The notes beneath the pieces are model-generated. The model searched no databases. It saw nothing but the letters and a program-made list of their open reading frames with translations, and had not been told where the DNA came from. Shown here one piece after another: positions 41,236 through 51,199 of a stretch of DNA of 64,000 nt. Both the position numbers and the translations under genes were made by a program. The first letter of the stretch is position 1. Each line of letters starts with the position of its first letter. The DNA is from Chrysophaeum taylorii (taxonomy: Eukaryota; Sar; Pelagophyceae; Pelagomonadales; Pelagomonadaceae), in the NCBI GenBank assembly GCA_029834535.1, contig JAQMWT010000350.1, forward strand, positions 124,001-188,000. Reading direction: 5' to 3'.

Positions 41236-42977
41236 TGTGTATAGTCAATAAGTGTGCTTGGGCGTGGCGAAAGTCGATCGAGAAGAAGCCCCTTCTCTTT
41301 TATTACCGCGCGACCTTTTCTTCTCCTTCTTCTTCTTCTTCTCAGGGGGGTACGTGTCTTGGTCCGATGGACAGTCTCTCTCTGCATTTTTGCCATTGCG
41401 ACGATGCCATAACGTGCACGATACATTGCGCCTTATTACTTCTTCGCGGGAAGGTGCTGGCTCTGGATCTGGTGGTGAGCTCCTTGCTCTCCCCGACACG
41501 TGCCGTCGCGTCGACATGGCACGAGCGAGAAGGTGTGCGACGTCCAAATGAAAACCACGCACGGCTCGTAAAAGCAGCTGCTCTTTTCCCACGGAGTCTC
41601 AATTCCGCTTGAACGGGAATCTACCCGGCGGTGGCTCGCGAGCGAAAAGTGGTGTGGCGGCTCCGGTACTGAAATCGAGGATGTCGATGAGGCTGGCACC
41701 TGCTGCTGTGCTTCACAAAACTAACTATGTGATGCGGACTATCAAGCGTGACCCAGCTTAATGCCAGGCTACAGGCGCTCACTACCGACTCCTTTTCAGA
41801 ACCCTGGCTGCCCTCCGTGTCCCCAATCAAAAACTCTCGCTAAGAAAGTTTAAGATGTATCTTCCTCACCTTTATACAATTGTACAGAACATTATTATGA
41901 CTGTTCGCGATTTCGCGGTTTCAAAGATCTGCGTTGCTGATTTATGCTCGCCGGCACTTCGTGACGTGCGAGCTAGACGACTGCATGAACTTGAGCGACG
42001 TCATCAACTGCAACATTTGCCAAGGCCAGACCTGTTGTTGCAGCAGCGACAGGTTTGACTAGTCTAACCCGCGCGCGATTTGGTCTTTTACCTCGCCGGC
42101 ATCGACGACGAGAGGCGCGACACTCACCGAAAGAGCACGACGATGCGTCGACTTGAACCCACTCGATCAGCGCCATCACGCCGCGATCGACCAGTGCTAC
42201 TTGGCTACTAAGACCTTTGCAATGTGCTCCGTGGCGAGAACTACATTGCAAAGATGCCCCAAAGACATATCTCGCCTATACGGCTCCGCGATGGCAACGC
42301 TAGGATCGAGGGGTGATGTCGACTTGCGTGAAATTCGAGGCATTTTACCAATCTCGACTCGAAGGGAAATTTGAACTCGGGCGAGGCGAGATACTGCAGA
42401 TGAACCCTCAGAGATACACTATGCCCTTCGATTGACCCCAACAAAACCCCGGAGGGGCTTGGTGGGGCTTCGGCGAGACGAGAGAGACTTCGATGAGCTC
42501 CCGGCGCCTTCGAGGGAGAACTCCAGAGGTACTTTGATATAGCGGAGACAAACTGGAAAATCCTTTCCACCTTTAGCTCCACACAGCCCTCCTCGTGTAG
42601 AGGGTTTCCGTTACAGGCGCCGCCTGCTTGTGATTGAAGCTGACAACAGCATCTGGCTAGTAAGAAGGGATCCCCGGTTCGTTTTGCGAAATTTTAGCTA
42701 TTTTGAGTGTTCAGGGGTGTGGCCCTCAACACACGGGCGCCCCCTAGACGCAGACTGTGCCCATTTCATAGGCTGAAAGAAAGGACTCGAGCTGTCGGTG
42801 AAGAAAACAAAGGGGGGGTGACTGTGATATACGACGGAATGGCACGTAAAATGCAAACAGCTATCATCTCCAAATCTTGATCGATGAGGAGTGGGTCTTG
42901 AGTGAGTTGGGAACAATAAGGGAGTGAAGTCGATGTGCTGTATCGGGCCTCAAGTTCATATGGATATTGGGTGATAT
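41236..42977. other. Gene-poor stretch
   Basis: A CTT microsatellite near 41320-41342; otherwise scattered short frames on both strands with no gene-like composition. Nothing supported in about 1.7 kb. Confidence 0.45.
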
Positions 42978-43600
42978 AACTAACTAACTAACTTCAGACC
43001 TCTCCCGAGCATGGGAGCCAGGCCGGACCGACAGGTGCCAGTCCGGAATCACGGGCCTGTAGACGAGGAGCGCGGAAAGGTGGGTCGGCGGAGAGTGACC
43101 ATCAAGCTTGTCGCCATGCGACGAGGAGACCGCGATATAGGAGGGATTTAAGCTCATGTAAGACCAAAGGTACACGATTTAAGGGACTGAGCCAGGATAC
43201 GAGGGGAGGACGAGAGGCGCACGGGATTTGGCTAGTAGACACAAGGGGACTTCCTTGAGCTGAAGGCACTTCGATAGGACTTGATCGACGTACTTGGGAG
43301 CGACGTGCCACACTGTGAACCATAGTGGCTTGCGTCGTTTGTTGAGAATAAGGAAGCTCACTGACACAGGAATCGTCAGGTCGAATCCGCGAGCAGGCCG
43401 AAGACTGCGCCCGCGCCTGCTCGTGTCCATTCTTGGGGGAAATGCAGACACGGATTACCCGCGGACACGGACGACCTGCAGGTGTGGACAATGTGCAGAC
43501 GCAGACATTTCTAGATGGCCGCGGTAAGCACGTAAATAATGTTGCTTGGGATATTGCCGGTTTACACACCACTCTTGCCAAGTGGTTTCTGGTGTGCGCG
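42978..43600 (-). mobile_element. Retroposon 3' end with GTTA tail and possible coding remnant
   Basis: Read on the minus strand, it ends GGTCCGGCCTGGCTCCCATG, CTCGGGAGAGGTCTGAAGTTAG and a GTTA run. This matches the 3' end at 32325-32398. Upstream, minus-strand frames at 43102-43581 and 43179-43451 may be decayed coding sequence; no domain recognised. The 5' limit is uncertain. Confidence 0.45.
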
Positions 43601-44514
43601 TTGGTTGATTCCGCGTGTGCATCGCCGTTTTAATTATCATCATTATGGTACGCTACTCCCAGGCTCAAAGATCCAGAATGGATGAGCGCAGAGGACGAGC
43701 AAAAAAACAGAAACGACCACAACAGAAAGACCACAGAGGACGGCGCAGAATGAGCAAGGAAGCGCAATGGGGGCGGTAGAAGCAGAGCATGAAGCCAAAG
43801 ATAGAAAGGAGATGTCCAGCCGCTAGGCATTTTCAACTGGTTTCGTGTCCGCTAAGCGTGGTAGTCACTCTACACACGCTACAAACACGCGCAGCAACCA
43901 GCGAAGATCGTGGACAGCTGAGTAAGCGCGTTGATGTTGAGGCGCGCATACGCGAATATTCGTGTGAGTGACGCATACGCTGCTGAGATGCGCCATCTCA
44001 AGGCCTCGGTAATATATATAGCCAACTCCCACACAGCCGCAATAATAGTAATGATAATAGTGCATACCGGTTCACATTGTATGAGCCTCCGGATGAAGAA
44101 GGGCTCCTCCATGGGTGGAACTTAGAGGCAGTCCTGACGCGCCTCGCTGATAGCGACGCGCGATTAAGCAAGCGCCCAGAGCACCTTACGGCACCCATTT
44201 CCGTTTTTAGAGCTGGGACTCCTCTTTAGAAGTAAAGAACGCCGAGTTAACGAACTTGGCGTTGATCATGGTCATCAATTCTATACAGGATAATCTGGAA
44301 CAACAAAAAAGGGCTTTACAGCGTCGCACACATTCCGTGAAAAAATCCTATTCCGAGAAAGTGCGTAGGATTCTAGGTGTACTCGCAGCTTGAAGCTTGT
44401 AACTGCCGTGCCAGAAGCGCGGCATCAACAACGAAGCGAAAACCAAACCACATCATCTCCTTCGCAAGCAGTCAACAAGGCGATCGGCAAGAGAACTCTC
44501 AGCAGCTGACGAAG
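43601..44514. other. Intergenic, nothing recognised
   Basis: About 900 bp before the secreted-protein gene. The frame of that gene extends to 44377, but the residues upstream of 44515 are not signal-peptide-like. Confidence 0.45.
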
Positions 44515-45912
44515 ATGAAGACATCGATGCATGCTGCGATGATGGTGGTGACCGTGCTCGACATCGGCGTCGTCATGGGGTTCTCCGGTTTTTACCTCGT
44601 CAATCCGCAGACTGGAAGCGACGAGCATCCGCTCATCGACGGCGACAGTCTCAACGGTCTTGTCGCCATTCGCGCCGAGTTCGAGATCTCCGGCATCGAA
44701 TCGGTCAAGTTTTTTATCAACGGCTTGCAAGAGACCGTGGAAAACGTGACGCCGTGGACGCTGTTCGGCGACACGCCCGAGGAGGGCTACGCTTCGGACA
44801 TCCTACCAAGCGGCAATACCACCCTCAAGGCGATCGCTTATGCGGAGCCTGGGGGGCGTGGTGATGCGGTCGAAGAAATTGACATCACCCTCAAGGTGGC
44901 CGACGTGGTCGACGACGACGACGGCAATTGCATCGACGACAACAAGATTTGCGGCTTTGGTATTGGAACCGCGTGCTGTGGTGCCGGTTTCGCTTGCTTT
45001 CAAAAGAACGACGAGCGAGCGAAATGCAAAAGGGTGTGCATTGACGGCTGGGACTGTACGGTGTTGATCGACGACAACGTCAAGCCGCCCCGAGTTGCTT
45101 ACGATTTCACCGCGGACCTGCTCGTGCTCCACTACGACAACGCGCCGGACCGCGACGACGTGATGTCGGCCGCACTGGACCGCACGGTGCTCGACGGTCT
45201 CGGCACGAACAAGGTGTGCGGGAACAATGCTTCGACTCGACTGCTCGCGGTCCAAGGTACTTACGGGCGATGCGATACGTGCAACGTAAAAACATACCTA
45301 TCCGAGTCCGAGGAGCCGATGCGCACCATATTGACGGGCTGCACCGACGAAGACGGGGAGGCGTACGTAGACGCCCACGACAACTGGGACGCGGCCGTCG
45401 GCGCCGCCAAGACGAAGTGGATCGCGACCCTCGCGGCGGGCAACAAAGTTTTTGTCAAGGAGGGTGGCCAGGCCGACTTCACCGCTGATGTCTTGCGGGC
45501 TGTCAAGAACGAGCTCAACGTCGACACGAAGAAGACGGTGATTGTGGTCCAACACTCGGTCTGGAATGAGAATATGTCGACAAAGGCCGACCTCGACTAC
45601 GTCAAGAAGAATGCCGCGTACATCAAGATTGCGGACGCCAACAAGGAGCTTCAAGTGTGTGGCGACACCAAGGAAAACGAGGACTTCATCGCAGCATTTA
45701 AGGAAATAGCCACCAAACGGCCGGGGGGCGTCGGCGTCGCGTGGACTGCCGCCTTGGAATATTACAAAGGCTACCAATTCCGGGGTCATTCGTGCCCGTA
45801 CAACTCGCCCATCCTCGATTCCAGCGACACTGGCGAGCTCTTCTACATTTTGGGCCTGGGTAAAATGGACTTCAGTGATGTCATGGAGGACTACTTCGGC
45901 GTCGTCGTCTAA
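44515..45912 (+). CDS. Secreted multidomain protein with Cys-rich module and Asp motif
   Basis: 465 residues from ATG 44515. The first 25 residues form a likely signal peptide (MKTSMHAAMMVVTVLDIGVV). Residues about 30-135 are a beta-sandwich-like domain (FYLVNPQTGSDEHPLIDGDS; IRAEFEISGIESVKFFINGL; LKAIAYAEPGG), a pattern seen in extracellular Ig-like modules. A short Cys-rich module follows (CGFGIGTACCGAGFACFQ). The C-terminal about 285 residues begin LLVLHYDNAPDRDDVMSAAL. The DNAPDRDD acid cluster resembles the calcium-binding Asp motif of nucleoside hydrolases, though the overall fold is unproven. It has glycosylation-type NNAS/NMST sites. Function unknown. Confidence 0.6.
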   Translation: MKTSMHAAMMVVTVLDIGVVMGFSGFYLVNPQTGSDEHPLIDGDSLNGLVAIRAEFEISGIESVKFFINGLQETVENVTPWTLFGDTPEEGYASDILPSGNTTLKAIAYAEPGGRGDAVEEIDITLKVADVVDDDDGNCIDDNKICGFGIGTACCGAGFACFQKNDERAKCKRVCIDGWDCTVLIDDNVKPPRVAYDFTADLLVLHYDNAPDRDDVMSAALDRTVLDGLGTNKVCGNNASTRLLAVQGTYGRCDTCNVKTYLSESEEPMRTILTGCTDEDGEAYVDAHDNWDAAVGAAKTKWIATLAAGNKVFVKEGGQADFTADVLRAVKNELNVDTKKTVIVVQHSVWNENMSTKADLDYVKKNAAYIKIADANKELQVCGDTKENEDFIAAFKEIATKRPGGVGVAWTAALEYYKGYQFRGHSCPYNSPILDSSDTGELFYILGLGKMDFSDVMEDYFGVVV

Positions 45913-46438
45913 ATTTTGCTAGTTTTTTTTTTTTTTGCCGCAACGATTCGCACAATCATGATCGTCATCAAGCCTTTTAGATAGCCACATCATCGAGTCT
46001 CTTCAATCACACCTAGCGTAGTTAATTCTCTCTTATGGGATCCGCCGACCCGCACGGCCAGATCCCTGCACCTTTGACTGCTGCCCTGCGGCAGGTGGAC
46101 CAACGACCCCAACGCTCGTGGTCGTCGCGTCCGCCGACCCGGGCGATGACATGGACAGTCGAGAGACTCCAAGCCCCAAGATTCCGGAGGGTGATGCTCC
46201 ATCATCCTGACTGTTGCCCCACGGCAAGTGGCCCAGCCGTCGTGACACTGATCTTCTTGCAACTTCTGCTGGTCCGCCGACCCGGGCGATTAATAGTGAA
46301 TCTCATTTTATTATTTCACACTCTCCAGGAGAGTGTCGATTTCAGGTCGAGGCGGGTCAGAGGAGTATCCTGCAAGTTTCGATCTCTGCCATGACCAAAA
46401 AATCGTTGATAGATCCAAGTGTCTGCAGTCGTGGGTAG
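45913..46438. other. Intergenic with imperfect GTCCGCCGACCCGGGCGAT repeats
   Basis: Three spaced copies of CCGCCGACCCGSRCGG/CGAT-type sequence lie at about 46044, 46132 and 46274, with similar sequence between them. No gene supported; a T run at 45925-45935 follows the secreted-protein stop. Confidence 0.4.
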
Positions 46439-46863
46439 TCAGCTCCAGAACACTACATCATCTTCGGCAACGCGGCTCTCACGACAAGCACGGGCGCGGA
46501 CGAGAAGGTTCGCGAAGGTCCAGATGACGACGACAGTGAGTAGGGCGCCGACGACGACAGCAATGAGCGGTGCGAGTTTTGCGATCCACGAGGGATCTCT
46601 CCAGTCAAGTACAGATGTATCGGTTGTTGTTGTTGTTGTTGCAGTCAGTCATTGAGGCCAAGACCATAGTGGACGATGGGGGTAGAGACACGCGACGAAA
46701 AAATCCCATGACTCGCGCTGAAAGGTTGCGAGTTGAGTGCGTTGTCCACGAACACCACGACATAGTTCAAGCCGTGAACGGTGATGACGAGAGGCGTGGT
46801 ATCGGAGTTGCCGTAGACGAGTAACCGATGACGAAAAAAGAGACTCTCGGGAAGCGCAATACT
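46439..46863 (-). CDS. Possible membrane-protein 3' exons
   Basis: Two exons are proposed: 46692-46863 (after a TTTTACAG acceptor) and 46439-46596, across a 95-nt intron (donor GTGTCT). The join is in frame. The first exon reads SIALPESLFFRHRLLVYGNS, then VITVHGLNYVVVFVDNA, beta-rich like an ectodomain. The second holds a clear membrane helix (PLIAVVVGALLTVVVIWTFA) followed by basic RARACRESR and a stop. Upstream exons were not located; the GTC run at 46958-46981 and the hydrophobic frame beyond may belong to the start. Uncertain. Confidence 0.35.
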
Positions 46864-47175
46864 CTGTAAAACCAACGTCGTCTTGGCAAACCACGATGCA
46901 GAAACGCCACGCTGGCGCGGTGGTCGTCAGCGCGGCTAAGAGCAAATAAAGGTCGACGACGACGACGACGACGACGACGAGGCTCGGGTGAGTAAGGTAA
47001 AAAATGGGCCAGTTAATGAGGTTTTTTCGAGCACCATAGAGAGAACACCAAACTGTGTGTCCGCCGACCATCAAATCGCACGTCGTGTCTGTTCGCCCTG
47101 AAGGCTGCCCAACATGGTGTTTCTGCGCACACCAAACCACACATGTTATTTTACAAGTCCTAGAAGAAAGAAGCT

Positions 47176-47752
47176 CTATGCCGGCGGGTCGTGTGGAAGC
47201 GACGTGCGGAGGCGCTGGACGTCCCTCGGCTCGGCCTTGAAAATCGCGATATAGGTCTGCGCGTGCGTTGAGGTGCGGCGAACAAGAGGATTCACCTGGG
47301 GGGTGAGGGGCATGGCGTTGGGGCCGACTAGGGCGTCGTTGCACTCGAGGAGCTTGGATCGGATGCCGCTGCGGCGAAAACCAAAAGTGGACTTTCGCAG
47401 CACCGCCAGAGCTCAAAACGCACCAGTAAACGAAGAAGGTCGAGTCGTCAGAGCACTTGATACGGCAGATGGGCGAGGTCGGCTGGAGTTGCATTGCTCC
47501 CTTCTTTTTTTTGCCAGTGAAGTCGACGTGAAGATCTTGGTCAAAGATGAGTTCTGTCGGCGAGCGTCCGTCGAAGACGCTGTGTGTGGTCGCGAGGCTT
47601 AGGACGCAGACGCTGTTAGGCGCGACGCGGAGGACCTGGTCGTGGCCGGGGCGTTCTGTCGCGTTGAACTCGATGACCGAGTAATATCGCGTCCAATCCC
47701 CGGGCGCCGGCTTGACTTCTACTTCTTTTTCTTCTTCTTCTTCCCAGCTCAT
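47176..47752 (-). CDS. ABITRAM: ABITRAM/FAM206A-like protein, two exons
   Basis: Exons 47424-47752 and 47176-47368 flank a 55-nt intron and give 173 residues. The pattern follows animal ABITRAM (Simiate): WTRYYSVIEFN, an NSVCVLSLATTHSVFDG strand, GKKKKGAMQLQPTSPICRIK, then across the intron FVYCGIRSKLLECNDAL and YIAIFKAEPRDVQ near the end. Animal homologues bind actin and sit in nuclear speckles; elsewhere the function is little known. Length is normal for the family. The start lies close to the stop of the MFS gene on the same strand (23 bp). Confidence 0.7.
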
Positions 47753-47774
47753 AATACTTAACCCTCCTTTGCCC

Positions 47775-47836
47775 TTAAGTGGTCGTATCGAGGTCGTCGT
47801 CGGGGGTCTCGTCGTCGGTCAAGGCGACATACAAGC

Positions 47837-47867
<31 letters not shown>

Positions 47868-49091
47868 TTGCTGAGATGGTGGACATCGTCGTCGTCTTTG
47901 TCTTTGTAATAATGTATTCCGGCAGTAGGTGATGGGCGCGGCGGCGGCGGCGGCTCGAATGGCGAAGTGGAGGAAGACAGCGAGGGCGAAGGAGCGGTAC
48001 ATGAAACGCGCGTTCTTAAGGTGCCAGAGGTAGCCCCCGAGGAGTGCTCCGAGGCCGGGTCCGAAGGAGTAGTAGACGGTCTGGAGAAGGGACTGGAGGG
48101 TTGCGGCCCAGCCGTCCGGAGCGAGGTGCCTCGCGCGCTCGACGGCGGCGATCCAGAGCATGGCAAAGGTGCAACCGTGGAGTGTTTCGAGACCGAGGAT
48201 GAAGTACTTGGTTTCGGGGGTGAGGAGGGTGTAGCCGACGACACGAGTAAAGTAACAGAATTGGGCGAGGAGCAGGAGATTTTCGGGCCCAAATTTCTCG
48301 AGCAAAACGCCCGCGTTATGGAAGACGGGAATATTGCACGTCGAGCTCACGAAAACTACAAGGCCACACAGGAGCGAATCGCCGTCGAGGTTGTCGACGA
48401 CGTACACGAAAATCAAGCGTTCGACCACGCCGACGGCCGTGCCAAATATCAAAATTTCGCCGAGAAACGCCAAAAGCGCGGGAGATCGGAGCACCGCTAT
48501 CAGATCGGCTCGAATGGGTTTTTTGGTGTCCTCGGCGGCGGCGGGTTTGACGCAGGCGCCCACGAGCGCGATCCGAAGGGCGTTGCACGCGCCGTATATC
48601 AAAAAATTTGGACCAAAACCGTAGGCGTCGTTAATCGCGCCCATCGCGAGGCCGCCGCACCCCCACCCGAGGCTCCCCCAAAGCCGGAGCCGGCCGTAGA
48701 GTTTTGGCGCTTGGCTTCCGACAACTTCAAACGCGTAAGCGTCGAGGATCCCGCCGCACGCGAAGGCTTTCGATCCGAGGCTGACGCAGAGAATTCGCGC
48801 GAAACTGCGTCCGACCACCGCCTCGACGCCCAGCAGCAACAGCACGCACGTTCCCAAACTCGAGGTCAACAGGTACACCCCCTTCCTCGCGTGCCTCGCG
48901 TCGGCGACGACCGCCCACGCCGACTGGGCGAAAACACCAACCATTGGCATCAACCCCTCGATTAACCCAATCTCCGCTTTCGATAAACCCTTGTCGAGGT
49001 AGTACAACGTCCCGTACCGACCCCACGTCGCCGACGACAACGAGTTCAGCAAGTACAAACCACGCAGGAACCACATACCTTCTTCATCCAT
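47775..49091 (-). CDS. Major-facilitator transporter (MFS_1-like / MFSD6-like)
   Basis: 438 residues from ATG 49091 with about 12 hydrophobic helices. The start FLRGLYLLNSLSSATWGRYG and the KGLSKAEIGLIEGLMPMVGV segment match the MFS_1-like group (nucleoside/oligosaccharide symporter and MFSD6 relatives). YGRLRLWGSLGWGCGGL corresponds to that group's conserved motif in helix 4-5. Substrate unknown; likely a proton-coupled importer in the plasma membrane or an internal membrane. The C-terminal tail is Arg-rich, then a nine-Asp run encoded by a CAT/ATC microsatellite. Confidence 0.75.
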
Positions 49092-49181
49092 TCATTAATT
49101 ACACGACGCGGCGTTGCGTCCTCTCAACGACACTAACCCTCATTGAGTTTTCTCCCTCCCTACCCAGAGGTTTGATTGAGG

Positions 49182-49451
49182 CTACGCCGCCGCCGCCGCC
49201 GCTATGGGGGGTGGGGCGAAGTGGCAGCCGAGGAGGCCGTCGCCTTCCCAGGTCTGCGGTGTGACGAGAAGGGAGACGCGGGTCCCCGCGCGCAGGACGA
49301 GGGTCGGAATCGGCTCGTTGACGTGCTGGAGCGTCCAGGACTTGAGTTGGTCGAGAGCGGTCGCTTCGCCGTACTTGAGGAGGAGGTCCCCTGCTCGGAG
49401 CCCGCCGCGCCAAGCTGGCGAACCCGAGCGAACGGCGGAGATTTTCGCGAA

Positions 49452-49482
<31 letters not shown>

Positions 49483-49808
49483 AGAGTAGTGGGAGGCTCC
49501 GACCTCTCTTGAGGATGACGATCGGGCGCGAGGACGAGCGGCAGCAACTCCTCGATCCTCTTCATCGCCGCCTTGTGGTCAGTCTGGATGCAAGCGAGTC
49601 GATGTCTGAGTTGCCGGGCCCTGTAAACATCCATGTCGGCGCGGGGGAACCCCTCGCGGTCCACGAGGGGTCCCTTGACGGTCGCGGGGGGGGCGCCGTC
49701 GGGGCCGGGGGACTCGAGCTCGGAGGTAATGGCCTCGGCCTCACTTTCTAACTTGTCTCGCTGCGCCATCGCCTCGCGAAGTTCGACTTCCATCTTTGCG
49801 CCCATCAT
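49182..49808 (-). CDS. PSMD9: 26S proteasome assembly chaperone PSMD9/Nas2
   Basis: 208 residues from ATG 49808. The N-terminal helical domain holds LVDREGFPRADMDVYRARQL and RLACIQTDHKAAMKRIEELL, diagnostic of Nas2/PSMD9. After a proline run, a PDZ-like domain follows (FAKISAVRSGSPAWRGGLRA, GDLLLKYGEA) with the family end LLVTPQTWEGDGLLGCHFAP. It binds the C-terminal tail of the Rpt5 ATPase while the 19S base assembles. The insert of ten prolines is encoded by a GGC-type run. The start lies 29 bp from the divergent LYR gene. Confidence 0.9.
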
Positions 49809-49837
49809 TCACGCTTACTTACCCTTGTTGCAGCATC

Positions 49838-50230
49838 ATGGCCCTCCGCGTCTACCGCAGCCTTCTCCGCGTGAGCCGGACGATGGCACCACCCCAGCGC
49901 GAGGCCGTGCGCGTCCAAGCGCGGTCCGAGTTGGACTTTTTCAGAGACGTCACTGACGAGCGCGAGATCGCTCGGCTCGTAAATGTCTTCGAGGACAAGG
50001 TGTCGTTCGCGCGGATGACGACAACCACGAGGAGCACCGTCCAGCAGTCCGGGCGCACGCGCATCGTCTACAAGGACGGCCAAAAGGTCGACGTCGGGAC
50101 CCCCAGAGAGAAGGCCAAGTGGTCCAACTGGCGCGGCGATAATTTGGACCCCGACTCGGTCTCCCGCCACTACAAAAACCTCAACAGGGCTGGATTTCGT
50201 GACAACGCCCACGCTAAGGGGTTTTTCTGA
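49838..50230 (+). CDS. LYR-motif (Complex1_LYR-like) mitochondrial protein
   Basis: 130 residues from ATG 49838. The N-terminus MALRVYRSLLRVSRTM carries the tyrosine-arginine-led helix of the LYR family. A basic helix (AVRVQARSELDFFRDVTDER) follows, with a conserved-looking aromatic as in LYRM proteins that bind acyl carrier protein and help iron-sulfur delivery or complex assembly. The second half is not typical of the family (GTPREKAKWSNWRGDNLDPD). Probably mitochondrial. The last 17 bp overlap the 3' end of the next gene on the opposite strand. Confidence 0.6.
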   Translation: MALRVYRSLLRVSRTMAPPQREAVRVQARSELDFFRDVTDEREIARLVNVFEDKVSFARMTTTTRSTVQQSGRTRIVYKDGQKVDVGTPREKAKWSNWRGDNLDPDSVSRHYKNLNRAGFRDNAHAKGFF

Positions 50231-51071
50231 TACTACTACTACTATCGTCCTCCATAGCACCACGACGACGACGACGACGTTCTTCCAGGGCCTTCGCCGC
50301 CTCCGCAGCGACGTCGGCCGCCTCCTCGGCGTCCATGATATTGTGGGCCTCCTCGGTATGATAGTCCATCTTGTCGGTCGCCGCGTTGCCCTCGGCCCCG
50401 GGGTAGATTTTGTACACGTCCTCGGGGGACTTGACGTCGGACCCATCCTGGTGCGTCTTCTTCCAGTACAACCGCCGTCGCTCGACCTCCCAGGACCACG
50501 TGTCGTCCCCGGGAAACATGTCCTCGATGCTCTTCCTCTCCCGCAGTATCCACTCCCGTTCCTTGTCCAAGTCCTCGTACAACTCGAAAATCTCGTCGAT
50601 GTCCTTGCTCGCCTCCTCCCAATACTCGCGGCTAATCTTGTCCCAAAACGCCGAGCTCCTGCAGTCCGTCTCGTCGCCCGTGTCGACGTAACCCTCGGGC
50701 CGATCGGGCTTCTCCGTCGGCCCCCTAATGAGTTCCTCCTTGGACATGCTCAGCGCATTTTTCGCGAGGCGGTCGAGCTCCTCCTCGAATTCCTTCGGCA
50801 CGTCGGCAGCACCCTTCTCCAGCCGCTCCTCCCACGGCAGCGTCTCCCATTTGCATCCTCCCGTGAGCTCCTCGACGTTCCGCACCCAGTTCATCTTATA
50901 CATGTTCCGCGGCTCGTGCCCGCGCCGCGGGTGGAACGGCAGCGTGTCGGGCGGCTCGTCCTTGAACTCGTCGTCCTCATCCTCTTCGGCCATCGCCGCC
51001 GCCGGCCCTTGAGCCTCTTTTTCTTCTTCTTCGGCCACCACCGCCGCCGGGCCCTTCGTCTCTTCGGCCAT
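50214..51071 (-). CDS. Acidic Trp-rich protein, unknown
   Basis: 285 residues from ATG 51071. Strongly acidic, with Glu/Ala-rich N-terminus and many W and Y residues in charged helices (MYKMNWVRNVEEL, SAFWDKISREYWEEASKDID, WSWEVERRRLYWKKTHQDG). It ends in an AAEAAKALEERRRRRRGAME helix and a serine tail. No domain, signal or membrane helix seen. The stop (50214-50216) lies inside the last codons of the convergent LYR gene. Confidence 0.6.
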   Translation of the reverse strand: MAEETKGPAAVVAEEEEKEAQGPAAAMAEEDEDDEFKDEPPDTLPFHPRRGHEPRNMYKMNWVRNVEELTGGCKWETLPWEERLEKGAADVPKEFEEELDRLAKNALSMSKEELIRGPTEKPDRPEGYVDTGDETDCRSSAFWDKISREYWEEASKDIDEIFELYEDLDKEREWILRERKSIEDMFPGDDTWSWEVERRRLYWKKTHQDGSDVKSPEDVYKIYPGAEGNAATDKMDYHTEEAHNIMDAEEAADVAAEAAKALEERRRRRRGAMEDDSSSSIRKTP

Positions 51072-51112
51072 TCACACTAAATTTATCCTAAACCCTTAAA
51101 CATGAACAAGTC

Positions 51113-51199
51113 TTAACTACTAATCGACAGATGTTTGTCTGTTTGTTTGTTTGTCTGTCTGTCTGTCTTTAAAAGTCGACTGCTAACAGTCTGTCTGTC
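51113..51199 (-). mobile_element. LINE tail remnant with GTCT/GTTT microsatellites
   Basis: Reversed copy of the microsatellite-plus-flank block (CTACTAATCGACAGATGTTTG), then TTTAAAAGTCGACTGCTAAC, the last bases of the LINE 3' UTR, inside a second GTCT run. A very short LINE copy sits between two microsatellite halves. Confidence 0.65.

Noticed and set aside
41855-42058. 67-residue plus-strand frame with a plausible start
   Set aside because: No domain, not supported by composition, and surrounded by non-coding DNA.
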